Source: Chromatiaceae bacterium
Lineage (GTDB): Bacteria; Pseudomonadota; Gammaproteobacteria; Chromatiales; Chromatiaceae
Assembly: GCA_012962365.1 (NCBI GenBank)
Contig: DTXR01000247.1
Span: forward strand, 1-5,949
Direction of reading: 5' to 3'
DNA: 5,949 bases
Below, piece by piece: positions 1 to 5,847 of this stretch. Within the stretch, counting starts at the first letter, position 1, and each line of letters begins with the position of its first letter. The notes under the pieces are model-generated. The model did no database searches. It saw only the letters and a list, made by a program, of their open reading frames with translations, and was not told the DNA's origin. Both the position numbers and the translations under genes were made by a program.

Positions 1-1
1 A

Positions 2-103
2 GCGGTGAAGCTCAGGGATGAGCTGAACAATCCGAACAGTCTGATTCGCAATCTACTTCGTCCAGACTTAATCAGAGGTTCCCTTATTAGACCGTACCAA
101 TGA
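2..103 (+). CDS. Possible C-terminal end of an upstream gene (partial, unrecognised)
   Basis: One plus-strand frame stays open from the left edge for 33 codons and ends at a TGA (101-103) that overlaps the prmB ATG in an ATGA arrangement. The peptide is rich in Leu, Arg and Asn (it contains LRDELNNPNSLIRNLLRPDL) and resembles no family I know. The other two plus frames stop early, and the minus strand shows no start for the smrB gene that lies divergently beside prmB in E. coli. The overlap and the lack of a well-placed ribosome site before prmB are consistent with translational coupling. However, 33 open codons can arise by chance, and the codons near the end (cta, tta, aga) are less typical of the neighbours. 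Confidence 0.25.
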   Translation, partial: AVKLRDELNNPNSLIRNLLRPDLIRGSLIRPYQ

Positions 104-1032
104 CCATGAATCTTTCAGACCTGGGTGAACTGTTGAGTCTGCGCGACTGGGTGCGCTGGGGAGCGAGCCGTTTCGCGGAAGCGGGGCTGTTTTTCGGCCA
201 TGGCACGGACAATGCGTTCGATGAGTCCCTGGCTTTAGTTTTGCACGCTTTGCATCTGGATCACAGCTTGCCCCGGGACTTTCTGGACACGCGCCTGACA
301 CACAAGGAAAAGGTTCGTGTGCTGGCTTATCTGCAACAGCGCCTGGTAGAACATGTACCTGCGGCCTATATCACCCATGAAGCGCATTTTGCCGGCCTGA
401 GCTTCTATGTGAACGAAAACGTGCTTGTGCCCCGCTCGCCTATCGCCGAACTCATCGAGTCGGGATTCGAACCCTGGCTGCCGGCAGATGATGATCTACT
501 TGTTTTGGATCTGTGCACCGGCTCTGGCTGCATTGCCATTGCCTGCGCCCATTACCTGCCCCATGCTGTAGTCGATGCATCGGATATTTCCCCTTCTGCG
601 CTGGAGGTGGCCAGAGTGAATGTTGAACGCCATCAGGCGCAGGAGCAAGTGCAGCTGTATCGCTCGGATCTCTTCGATGATCTGCCGGACCGGCAATATG
701 ACCTGATCGTCAGCAATCCTCCATATGTCAGCATGGAAGAAATGCAGACCCTGCCGGATGAATTCCAGCACGAGCCTGCGCTGGGACTGGAAGCGGGAGA
801 GGATGGCATGGATATTGTTGCCCGTATCCTGTGTCGGGGGCATCGTTATCTCAAACCGGGTGGTATCATGATAATCGAAGTCGGTGACAGCATGGGACAT
901 CTGATGGCCCGCTATCCACAGGTGCCTTTTTTATGGCTGGATTTCGAGCGGGGCGGGCATGGTGTATTCCTGCTCACCGCCGAACAACTGCAACAATATC
1001 AAGAGTATTTCCTGGAGGAACGTGAATCATGA
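100..1032 (+). CDS. prmB: Ribosomal protein L3 N5-glutamine methyltransferase PrmB
   Basis: PrmB is a cytoplasmic SAM-dependent enzyme that methylates a glutamine side chain of ribosomal protein L3 during assembly of the large subunit. The 310-residue length equals that of E. coli PrmB. An N-terminal helical region of about 115 residues (RDWVRWGASRF, then the HVPAAYITHEAHFAG segment and VPRSPIAELIE) precedes a Rossmann-type methyltransferase. Its SAM-binding motif I is DLCTGSGC (137-144). The NPPY tetrapeptide that binds the target glutamine amide is at 206-209, followed by the family-typical HEPALGLEAGEDGMD stretch. PrmC, the paralogue acting on release factors, shares NPPY, but the NPPYV-S-EEM-LPDEF-HEP pattern and the N-terminal domain favour PrmB. 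ATG at 100 is used; ATG at 106 is an alternative. AGAGG at 74-78 is too far upstream to be a normal ribosome site. The stop overlaps the next gene by ATGA. Confidence 0.95.
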   Translation: MTMNLSDLGELLSLRDWVRWGASRFAEAGLFFGHGTDNAFDESLALVLHALHLDHSLPRDFLDTRLTHKEKVRVLAYLQQRLVEHVPAAYITHEAHFAGLSFYVNENVLVPRSPIAELIESGFEPWLPADDDLLVLDLCTGSGCIAIACAHYLPHAVVDASDISPSALEVARVNVERHQAQEQVQLYRSDLFDDLPDRQYDLIVSNPPYVSMEEMQTLPDEFQHEPALGLEAGEDGMDIVARILCRGHRYLKPGGIMIIEVGDSMGHLMARYPQVPFLWLDFERGGHGVFLLTAEQLQQYQEYFLEERES

Positions 1033-1349
1033 GTCTGCGTCGCGCAAAAACCGCGGATGAATATATCAAGTGGGTCAAGGATGCCGTTTTCGAAGCGAAG
1101 GACCTGAAGGATTGTTTCATGTTCGAGATCGAGGACATGACACGCTTCCCGGGTTGGGTGGAGCCGCTGGAGCAGAGCGTGCAAAGCGTGCATCAGTCCA
1201 TGGTGGATGGCACCTACCGCTTCGGGCGCGAGGATCTGCCTTTCATGGATATCCTGTACCGTTATGGGGATCAGATTCCTTTCCATACATTGCTCAAGCA
1301 AATCAATGAAACCCATCGCAAGGGACTGGAAGTTGAAGAAGATGAATAA
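1029..1349 (+). CDS. Conserved-looking hypothetical protein, 106 aa, between prmB and hemN
   Basis: I do not recognise this family. The start is well supported: GGAGG at 1014-1018 sits ten bases before the ATG, and the ATG overlaps the prmB stop as ATGA. The product is soluble, acidic towards both its middle and its C-terminus (it ends EVEEDE), and has no signal peptide or membrane segment. Predicted character is mostly helical: an N-terminal segment (TADEYIKWVKDAVFEAKDLKD), an aromatic and acidic patch around residues 31-45 (MFEIEDMTRFPGW), then helices ending in a PFHTLLKQINETHRKG stretch. Base composition and codon use match prmB and hemN, so it looks native rather than acquired. Its position suggests co-expression with both neighbours, but that does not reveal a function. 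Confidence 0.85.
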   Translation: MSLRRAKTADEYIKWVKDAVFEAKDLKDCFMFEIEDMTRFPGWVEPLEQSVQSVHQSMVDGTYRFGREDLPFMDILYRYGDQIPFHTLLKQINETHRKGLEVEEDE

Positions 1350-1379
1350 TGCTTCATCCACCCCGACCGGGAGCCGATA

Positions 1380-2762
1380 ATGGAACAGCAACTCATACTG
1401 GACGACGCCCTGATCGCCAAGTACGATCAGAGTGGCCCCCGCTATACTTCGTATCCTACGGCCGTGCAGTTCCATGAAGGCTTTAGCGCAGAAAACTATG
1501 CGGATATTGCCAGGCAGACCAACACCAGTGGCCGTTCCCTGTCGTTGTACTTTCATATTCCGTTCTGCGATACCATCTGTTTCTATTGCGCCTGCAACAA
1601 GGTGGCGACCAAAGATCGCAGCAAGGGCGACGAATACCTGCAACGATTGCACAAAGAGATCGCCTTGCAGGGTGCGCTTTTTGATCGTGACCGCCCCGTG
1701 GAGCAACTGCATTGGGGAGGCGGTACCCCAACCTTCATCAGCCATACCGAGATGCGTGAACTGATGAAAGTGACCGGTGAGCATTTTCATCTGCTGGACA
1801 ATGATGAAGGGGAATACTCCATCGAGATCGACCCCCGCGAAGCCACCGCAGAAACCGTGGCAGTATTGCGCGAGATCGGTTTCAATCGCATGAGCCTCGG
1901 CGTGCAGGATTTCGACCCGCAGGTTCAGAAAGCGGTGAACCGCATCCAGAGTGAAGAAGAAACCCTGGCGGTGCTCAATGCAGCGCGGTCGGAAGGTTTC
2001 CGTTCGGTGAGTATCGATCTCATCTACGGCTTGCCTCATCAGACGAAAGAAAGTTTTGCCGCAACCCTGGATCGTATCATCGAAGTCGGTCCCGATCGTC
2101 TCTCGGTATTCAACTATGCGCATCTGCCCCAGATCTTCAAGCCCCAGCGGCGCATCGAGGTTGGTGAATTGCCGCCACCGGAAGTGAAGCTGGAGATCCT
2201 GCACATGACCGCCGGCAAGCTGGCCGATGCCGGCTATGTTTACATCGGCATGGATCATTTTGCCCGACCCGATGATGAACTGGCCGTGGCTCAGCGCGAA
2301 GGCACGCTGTATCGCAATTTCCAGGGCTACTCGACGCATGCCAATTGTGATCTCATCGGCATGGGTATTACTTCCATCGGTTCAGTGGGTAACTGCTACG
2401 CGCAGAACATCAAGGGGCTGGATGAATACTACGAATGCATAGACGCAGGTCGTCTGCCCGTATTCCGCGGTATTGAACTGAGCAAGGACGATGAGCTGCG
2501 GCGGGATGTGATAACCCGGCTCATCTGCCATTTTTCCCTGGATTTTTCCTCGGTGGAAAAGAAATGGAATATCGATTTCAAAACCTATTTCGATGCGGAG
2601 CTCAGCAGTTTGCAGGCCATGGTCGGTGACGGCCTTCTTGAGATCGGCGATTCCGGCATACAGGTCATGCCTGTGGGCCAGATGCTGATACGCAATATCT
2701 GCATGGTGTTTGACGCCTATCTCAAGGACAGCAAGGGCCAGCGTTTTTCAAAAGTCATTTAA
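1380..2762 (+). CDS. hemN: Oxygen-independent coproporphyrinogen III oxidase HemN
   Basis: HemN is a cytoplasmic radical SAM enzyme that oxidatively decarboxylates two propionate side chains of coproporphyrinogen III to give protoporphyrinogen IX without oxygen, in haem biosynthesis. The 460 residues compare with 457 in E. coli. The N-terminal GPRYTSYPTA segment (about 19-28) is typical of true HemN. The iron-sulfur cysteines follow the pattern CX3CX2CXC at C63, C67, C70 and C72, within YFHIPFCDTICFYCACN, and the GGGTP motif is at 113-117. A TIM-barrel core continues through IDLIYGLPHQT, and a HemN C-terminal domain ends the protein. These features separate it from HemW, which lacks the extra cysteine and the YTSYPTA segment. 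GGGAG lies about eight bases upstream of the ATG. I see no FNR-type site (TTGAT-N4-ATCAA) in the 30-base gap before it, so expression probably comes from the upstream promoter. Confidence 0.97.
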   Translation: MEQQLILDDALIAKYDQSGPRYTSYPTAVQFHEGFSAENYADIARQTNTSGRSLSLYFHIPFCDTICFYCACNKVATKDRSKGDEYLQRLHKEIALQGALFDRDRPVEQLHWGGGTPTFISHTEMRELMKVTGEHFHLLDNDEGEYSIEIDPREATAETVAVLREIGFNRMSLGVQDFDPQVQKAVNRIQSEEETLAVLNAARSEGFRSVSIDLIYGLPHQTKESFAATLDRIIEVGPDRLSVFNYAHLPQIFKPQRRIEVGELPPPEVKLEILHMTAGKLADAGYVYIGMDHFARPDDELAVAQREGTLYRNFQGYSTHANCDLIGMGITSIGSVGNCYAQNIKGLDEYYECIDAGRLPVFRGIELSKDDELRRDVITRLICHFSLDFSSVEKKWNIDFKTYFDAELSSLQAMVGDGLLEIGDSGIQVMPVGQMLIRNICMVFDAYLKDSKGQRFSKVI

Positions 2763-2782
2763 GTTGTAACAGGAGCAGTAAC

Positions 2783-3091
2783 ATGAACAGGAAAAAAGAT
2801 TCAGAAAAGACCAAGGCGGCCACCAAGAAAAAAGGGGCAACGAAAAAGGTCGCCAAAAAGAAGGTAGCAAAGAAAAAGGTAGCCAAGAAAAAGGCTGCAA
2901 AAAAGAAAATTGGCAAGAAGAAGGCAGCGAAAAAACACCCGGTGATGAAAGTGAGCGATCAAAAGCGTTACGAAATGATCCAGCGTCACGCCTATTTTCT
3001 GGCGGAAGCAAGGAACTTTCACCCCGGTCATGAACATGATGACTGGCATGAAGCCGAACGCTTTGTGGACGAGATCCTGAGCAAAGGCTGA
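2783..3091 (+). CDS. Lysine-rich tail protein with C-terminal DUF2934 domain
   Basis: A small, very basic 102-residue protein with two parts. Residues 1-52 are dominated by Lys, Ala and Val and include six consecutive five-residue repeats of the form KKxAK (21-50; the fifth is KKIGK). Residues 60-99 match the DUF2934 pattern: YEMIQRHAYFLAEAR, then a Gly-His segment and the DDWHEAERFVDEIL helix. DUF2934 has no assigned biochemical activity that I know of. Lysine/alanine pentads of this kind occur in histone H1-like bacterial proteins and in AlgP-like or extended HU tails that bind nucleic acid, so DNA or RNA binding is a reasonable inference. The start is supported by AGGAG at 2771-2775, seven bases before the ATG. 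It lies 20 bases after hemN and is probably the last gene of that transcript. No signal peptide or membrane segment is seen. Confidence 0.88.
   Translation: MNRKKDSEKTKAATKKKGATKKVAKKKVAKKKVAKKKAAKKKIGKKKAAKKHPVMKVSDQKRYEMIQRHAYFLAEARNFHPGHEHDDWHEAERFVDEILSKG
2843..2932 (+). repeat. In-gene tandem repeat, six 15-base units encoding KKxAK
   Basis: Six imperfect 15-base units follow one another in frame inside the DUF2934 gene. The units differ mostly at third positions and at the variable Val/Ala/Ile codon (aaggtagcaaagaaa-like). The divergence shows selection on the peptide rather than a fresh duplication, but A-rich repeats of this kind can gain or lose whole units without breaking the frame. 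Confidence 0.85.
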
Positions 3092-3139
3092 AGTCAGATG
3101 TCGCAACGACCATTGTGTTAGGGGCTGCTGAAAACATGC

Positions 3140-3175
3140 ATCAAGCCCGATGTGGTTATCCACATCGGGCTTGAT
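3140..3175. terminator. Perfect 16-bp hairpin, shared terminator between convergent operons
   Basis: The arms at 3140-3155 and 3160-3175 pair without a mismatch around a four-base TTAT loop. Read on the minus strand, the hairpin is followed by GCATGTTTTC, which gives a short U-run; read on the plus strand there is no U-run after the stem. It therefore fits best as the terminator of the minus-strand operon, whose last stop codon (3176-3178) touches the stem. It probably also blocks read-through from the hemN side, with AAAA preceding the stem. Confidence 0.8.
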
Positions 3176-3463
3176 CTATCCTGGCAGTTGCGTGAGGGCT
3201 GCCAATTCCGATCCCAGCAAGTAAGTCAGAATCATCAATGCAGGAACGACCAGGCCAAAACCACGCACGATTCGGCGAATGACCGGGCTGGCCTGATTCA
3301 GCTCCATGAACTGATCGATGATCAGCCGTCCTTTGATGGTGGTGATGACCGCAATGCCCAGCGTTATCCAGAATCCCGGTTGGGCGTATTCCCCCATGAG
3401 TGTGCCGCTGAGGGTCAGGCCCATGAGCAGCAGCCAGCTGAAATTGAGTTTACCCGTGGTCAT
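3176..3463 (-). CDS. Cytochrome c oxidase subunit IV family / NorF-like membrane protein
   Basis: A 95-residue inner-membrane protein with three predicted membrane segments at about 8-24, 30-46 and 67-87. Between the second and third lies KGRLIIDQFMELNQA (44-58), which resembles the K-x-x-(L/I)-x-x-x-(F/Y)MEL signature of the prokaryotic COX4 family that includes NorF. NorF-type proteins accompany NorE and assist, or are accessory to, nitric oxide reductase or related haem-copper enzymes; their molecular role is poorly defined. The start chosen is the ATG at 3463-3461, which overlaps the upstream gene's TGA as ATGA. No Shine-Dalgarno sequence is visible, so coupled translation is likely. The frame stays open further upstream, but that extension lies inside the NorE-like gene and is rich in Arg and Cys, unlike the family. 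The gene is last in its operon and its stop abuts the hairpin. Confidence 0.85.
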   Translation of the reverse strand: MTTGKLNFSWLLLMGLTLSGTLMGEYAQPGFWITLGIAVITTIKGRLIIDQFMELNQASPVIRRIVRGFGLVVPALMILTYLLGSELAALTQLPG

Positions 3464-4038
3464 GGCAGCACATAGAAAAGTGGAAATATCATGAGCCAGA
3501 TCAGGTCTGTAGCGTGCCAGTAGCTGGCGAAGGCGAGCAGGCCGCTGTGATTTCCGGCGCTGTAGCCGCCAAAGAATGTTCTGAACATGATCCATGCCAG
3601 CCCCAGCAAGCCCCAGCTTACATGCACCAGGTGGTTGAAGGTCAGATAGTAGTAAGACATCTGAAAGACATCGCCGCCACCGACTACGCCATGGTCGATG
3701 TTCCAACGAATCTCCAATACCTTCACCACAGGATAGCCGACAGCTGTTACAAAGGCTGCGACCAGCCAGCGCAGGCTGATGTCTGATTGGTTCCTGCGGA
3801 TGGCCAGGACAGCCCGGGCGACAAAGTAGCTGCTGGTGAGCATGATCACCGTATTCGCCGTTCCGGCTGCCAGGGAAAGCTTCTGTGGTCCCTCATGGAA
3901 TGCCTGCGGGTGATTGATGCGGGCGAAAAAATACACCAGGAACATCAAGGTGAACTCGGTCAGCTCGGCAAAGATGCCTACCCAGATGGCCCGGTTGCCC
4001 GGGATCCGGGCAGGCATTGCAGGCGTAGATTCCGGCAC
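3460..4038 (-). CDS. norE: NorE-like cytochrome c oxidase subunit III family protein
   Basis: A 192-residue inner-membrane protein of the haem-copper oxidase subunit III family, with five predicted membrane segments at about 18-38, 58-80, 90-110, 129-151 and 168-190. Family features are PGNRAIWVGIFAELTEF (14-30) with Glu25 in the first segment, the HLVHVSWGLLGL segment (136-147), and the C-terminal YWHATDLIWLMIFPLFYVL (173-191), which matches the YWHFVD-W end of subunit III. The short five-helix form and the NorF-like partner fit NorE, an accessory protein of nitric oxide reductase, better than a full seven-helix oxidase subunit III. A quinol or cytochrome oxidase accessory role cannot be excluded, because no catalytic subunit is in view. 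The start is GTG at 4038, four bases after the nhaD stop; ATG at 4017 (residue 8) is an alternative. The ribosome site is weak, which suggests coupling to nhaD. Confidence 0.85.
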   Translation of the reverse strand: MPESTPAMPARIPGNRAIWVGIFAELTEFTLMFLVYFFARINHPQAFHEGPQKLSLAAGTANTVIMLTSSYFVARAVLAIRRNQSDISLRWLVAAFVTAVGYPVVKVLEIRWNIDHGVVGGGDVFQMSYYYLTFNHLVHVSWGLLGLAWIMFRTFFGGYSAGNHSGLLAFASYWHATDLIWLMIFPLFYVLP

Positions 4039-4042
4039 AGAT

Positions 4043-5482
4043 TCAGCTGGTGAAATAGGCCTTGTTCACCAGCATATGCACCCAGATACTTGCCGCATAG
4101 CCCAGGGCGATTGCCGGCGCCCACTTCAGGTGACCAAAAAAAGTGTATTTGCCCCTGGCTTGTCCCATGAGTGCCACGCCTGCGGCGGAACCGACCGAAA
4201 GCAATGAGCCGCCCACGCCGGCGGTTAGGGTAACCAGCAGCCACTGGCCGGTGGACATTTCCGGGTTCATGGTCAGTACCGCGAACATGACCGGGATATT
4301 GTCCACGACGGCAGACAGCAGGCCGACGGCGATATTGGCGTTGGTGGCGCCCCAGTCGGTGTACATCAGTTCGGAGGCCATGCCCAGATAGCCGATGAAG
4401 CCCAGACCGCCCACACACAGTACCACGCCATAGAAAAACAGCAGGGTGTCCCATTCGGCCTTGGCGACGGGAGAGAACACATCGAAGGCTCCAGGGGTTC
4501 CCATTTGGGCGTCGTGCTCGACATCGTCGGGCTGATCGCCGTGGTCTTTATGTGCGGTTTTCTTCAGGAAAAACCCGAAAACCTGCAGATAGCCAAGGCC
4601 GGTCATCATGCCCAGAACCGGTGGCAGATGCAGGAAGTTGTGGAAGGATACAGCCGTGGCAATGGTAAGTAGAAAGAGCGTGATGATGCGTTTAGCGCCC
4701 CGTTGCATTATTACCCTTTCGTCCGCAGCATCAGGTTTCAGATCAGGTACGGCGAAGTGCATGATGGCTGCCGGTACAACGAAATTCACCAGTGAGGGAA
4801 TGAACAGGGCGAAGAAGGTCCAAAACTCCACGATGCCCTTCTGCCAGACCATCAGGGTGGTGATGTCGCCAAAAGGCGAGAAAGCGCCGCCAGCATTGGC
4901 GCCTACAACGATATTGATGCAGCCCAGCGTTACGAAGCGGCTGTTGTCCCCACCCACGGCCAATACCACTGCACACATGAGCAGGGCGGTGGTCAGATTG
5001 TCGGCTACGGGGGAAATCAGGAAAGCCAGGATGCCGGTAATCCAGAACAGGGAGCGGAAGCCAAATCCACTGCGTACCAGCCAGGCGCGCAATGCCTGGA
5101 AAACCCGCCGTTCTTCCATGGCATTTATGTATGTCATGGCCACCAGCAGAAACAGCATCAGTTCAGCATATTCCAGCAGGTTGTGACGTACTGCCTGCTC
5201 TGCTGCATGAGGAAGACCATGACTGGCATACACCCAGGCGATGAAAGCCCAGATCAACCCAGCTGCGATGATAACCGGTTTGGATTTTCGCAAATGCGTG
5301 AATTCCTCTGCCATCACCAACAAATAAGCGATGAGAAACAGCGCAACGGCAAACCAGCCTACCCAGTGCCCGGTAAGATCAAGGCGTTCGGCATGGGCTG
5401 CTTCTGTGGCAAACAGTGTTTGTGGTAGCAGCGTGAGAAGAAAAAGCAGGCTGAAGATTATTTTCATTGGTTGCAACCGCAT
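4043..5482 (-). CDS. nhaD: Na+/H+ antiporter NhaD
   Basis: NhaD exchanges internal Na+ (and Li+) for external protons across the inner membrane, mainly for salt and alkaline-pH tolerance. The 479 residues belong to the ion transporter superfamily. The N-terminus is signal-like (about 6-25, ending TLFATEA) and is followed by many membrane segments. Diagnostic motifs are SPVADNLTTALLM (157-169), GANAGGAFSPFGDITTLMVW (194-213), FDVF-x-x-VA-x-AEWDTLLFFYG (333-352), VDNIPVMFAVL (393-403) and GSLLSVGSAAGVALMGQARG (425-444). Their Asp, Asn, Ser and Thr residues lie where related transporters bind cations. A cytoplasmic-looking loop at 308-328 is rich in His and Asp. The ATG at 5482 overlaps the preceding small frame as TGATG. 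ATG at 5467 would give a cleaner signal sequence; neither has a clear Shine-Dalgarno sequence. Four bases separate the stop from the NorE-like start. Confidence 0.96.
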   Translation of the reverse strand: MRLQPMKIIFSLLFLLTLLPQTLFATEAAHAERLDLTGHWVGWFAVALFLIAYLLVMAEEFTHLRKSKPVIIAAGLIWAFIAWVYASHGLPHAAEQAVRHNLLEYAELMLFLLVAMTYINAMEERRVFQALRAWLVRSGFGFRSLFWITGILAFLISPVADNLTTALLMCAVVLAVGGDNSRFVTLGCINIVVGANAGGAFSPFGDITTLMVWQKGIVEFWTFFALFIPSLVNFVVPAAIMHFAVPDLKPDAADERVIMQRGAKRIITLFLLTIATAVSFHNFLHLPPVLGMMTGLGYLQVFGFFLKKTAHKDHGDQPDDVEHDAQMGTPGAFDVFSPVAKAEWDTLLFFYGVVLCVGGLGFIGYLGMASELMYTDWGATNANIAVGLLSAVVDNIPVMFAVLTMNPEMSTGQWLLVTLTAGVGGSLLSVGSAAGVALMGQARGKYTFFGHLKWAPAIALGYAASIWVHMLVNKAYFTS

Positions 5483-5637
5483 CAGGGCACTTTATAGAAA
5501 ACCAGGTTCATCATAAATATTAATAATAACATGGTTATGATTGCTCCCGCCGTGACGAAATCCGACAGGCTTTGTCCAGGTATGAAAAGAGTTTGAACGC
5601 TGGCGGTATTTTCAGCATGAAATCCCGGCTCCGACAC
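5482..5637 (-). CDS. Possible small single-span membrane protein upstream of nhaD
   Basis: I do not recognise this small frame, but three points support it. Its TGA (5484-5482) overlaps the nhaD ATG by one base (TGATG), a common coupling arrangement. Its C-terminus is a clean hydrophobic segment of about 22 residues (DFVTAGAIITMLLLIFMMN onward) closing with the short tail YKVP. It also fills the space where an otherwise leaderless nhaD would need a translation signal. The GTG at 5637 is used because AGAGGG lies about ten bases upstream, giving 51 residues with a short polar N-terminus. ATG at 5670 (62 residues) and TTG at 5685 (67 residues) are in-frame alternatives with poorer ribosome sites. 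A single-span topology next to NhaD and COX-type accessory proteins suggests a small accessory subunit, which is inference only. It could still be chance coding. Confidence 0.45.
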   Translation of the reverse strand: MSEPGFHAENTASVQTLFIPGQSLSDFVTAGAIITMLLLIFMMNLVFYKVP

Positions 5638-5747
5638 AGCAATGACACCCTCTTGGCAGGAAGCAAGCATGCTGCGGTCGTCCAAAAATTGTTTGGCTAT
5701 GAACCCATATCTCTGATTGCACCAAAAGTGCGTGAAGCCGTAACCGT

Positions 5748-5778
5748 ATTCTAGGGTGGGCTGTCACGATGTGGTCAC
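5748..5778 (-). promoter_or_regulatory. Weak promoter candidate for the nhaD-norE operon, with GTCAC tandem
   Basis: On the minus strand, TAGAAT (5753-5748) resembles a -10 box and GTGACC (5778-5773) a poor -35 box, but the 19-base spacing is long. GTGAC occurs twice on the minus strand (plus-strand GTCAC at 5763-5767 and 5774-5778), 11 bases or one helical turn apart, so a regulator could bind here. This is the only long enough stretch (5686-5847) upstream of the minus-strand operon. No FNR-like site is seen in it. The element is weak and is offered as a candidate only. Confidence 0.2.
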
Positions 5779-5800
5779 GTTGAGAAATAACTGGCGTTGA

Positions 5801-5844
5801 TGAAAACAAAAAGGCGTTGAAAACAAAAGTATTTTCAACGCCTT
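5801..5844 (-). terminator. Intrinsic terminator of the tRNA-Ile2 transcript
   Basis: A perfect 13-bp inverted repeat (arms 5811-5823 and 5832-5844, AAGGCGTTGAAAA type) encloses an eight-base loop. On the minus strand it is followed by TTTGTTTTCATC, a U-rich tail. It begins four bases after the tRNA CCA end, which fits termination of a single-gene tRNA transcript. Confidence 0.88.
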
Positions 5845-5847
5845 ATA

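Noticed and set aside
496..900. 134-codon minus-strand frame inside prmB
   Set aside because: It is antisense to the catalytic domain of PrmB, with no motif and no ribosome site.
999..2339. 446-codon open frame on the minus strand under hemN
   Set aside because: It lies antisense to a clearly identified HemN and the unknown gene. Its composition is rich in His, Gln and Ile with no recognisable motif, which is typical of a shadow of a GC-biased codon pattern.
2843..2932. CRISPR-like or intergenic repeat array
   Set aside because: The 15-base units have no spacers, stay in frame and encode a lysine pentad, so they are a protein repeat.
3464..3706. N-terminal extension of the COX4-like frame
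   Set aside because: It overlaps the NorE-like gene in another frame, is Arg-rich and hydrophilic, and the ATG at 3463 in the ATGA overlap gives the normal family length.
4608..5186. 192-codon plus-strand frame opposite nhaD
   Set aside because: It is rich in Arg, Ser and Met and antisense to conserved NhaD motifs; it shows no family features.
5612..5809. 65-codon minus-strand frame in the region upstream of nhaD
   Set aside because: It starts within the terminator tail of the tRNA, is rich in Cys, His and Arg, and competes with the better-supported small membrane frame.
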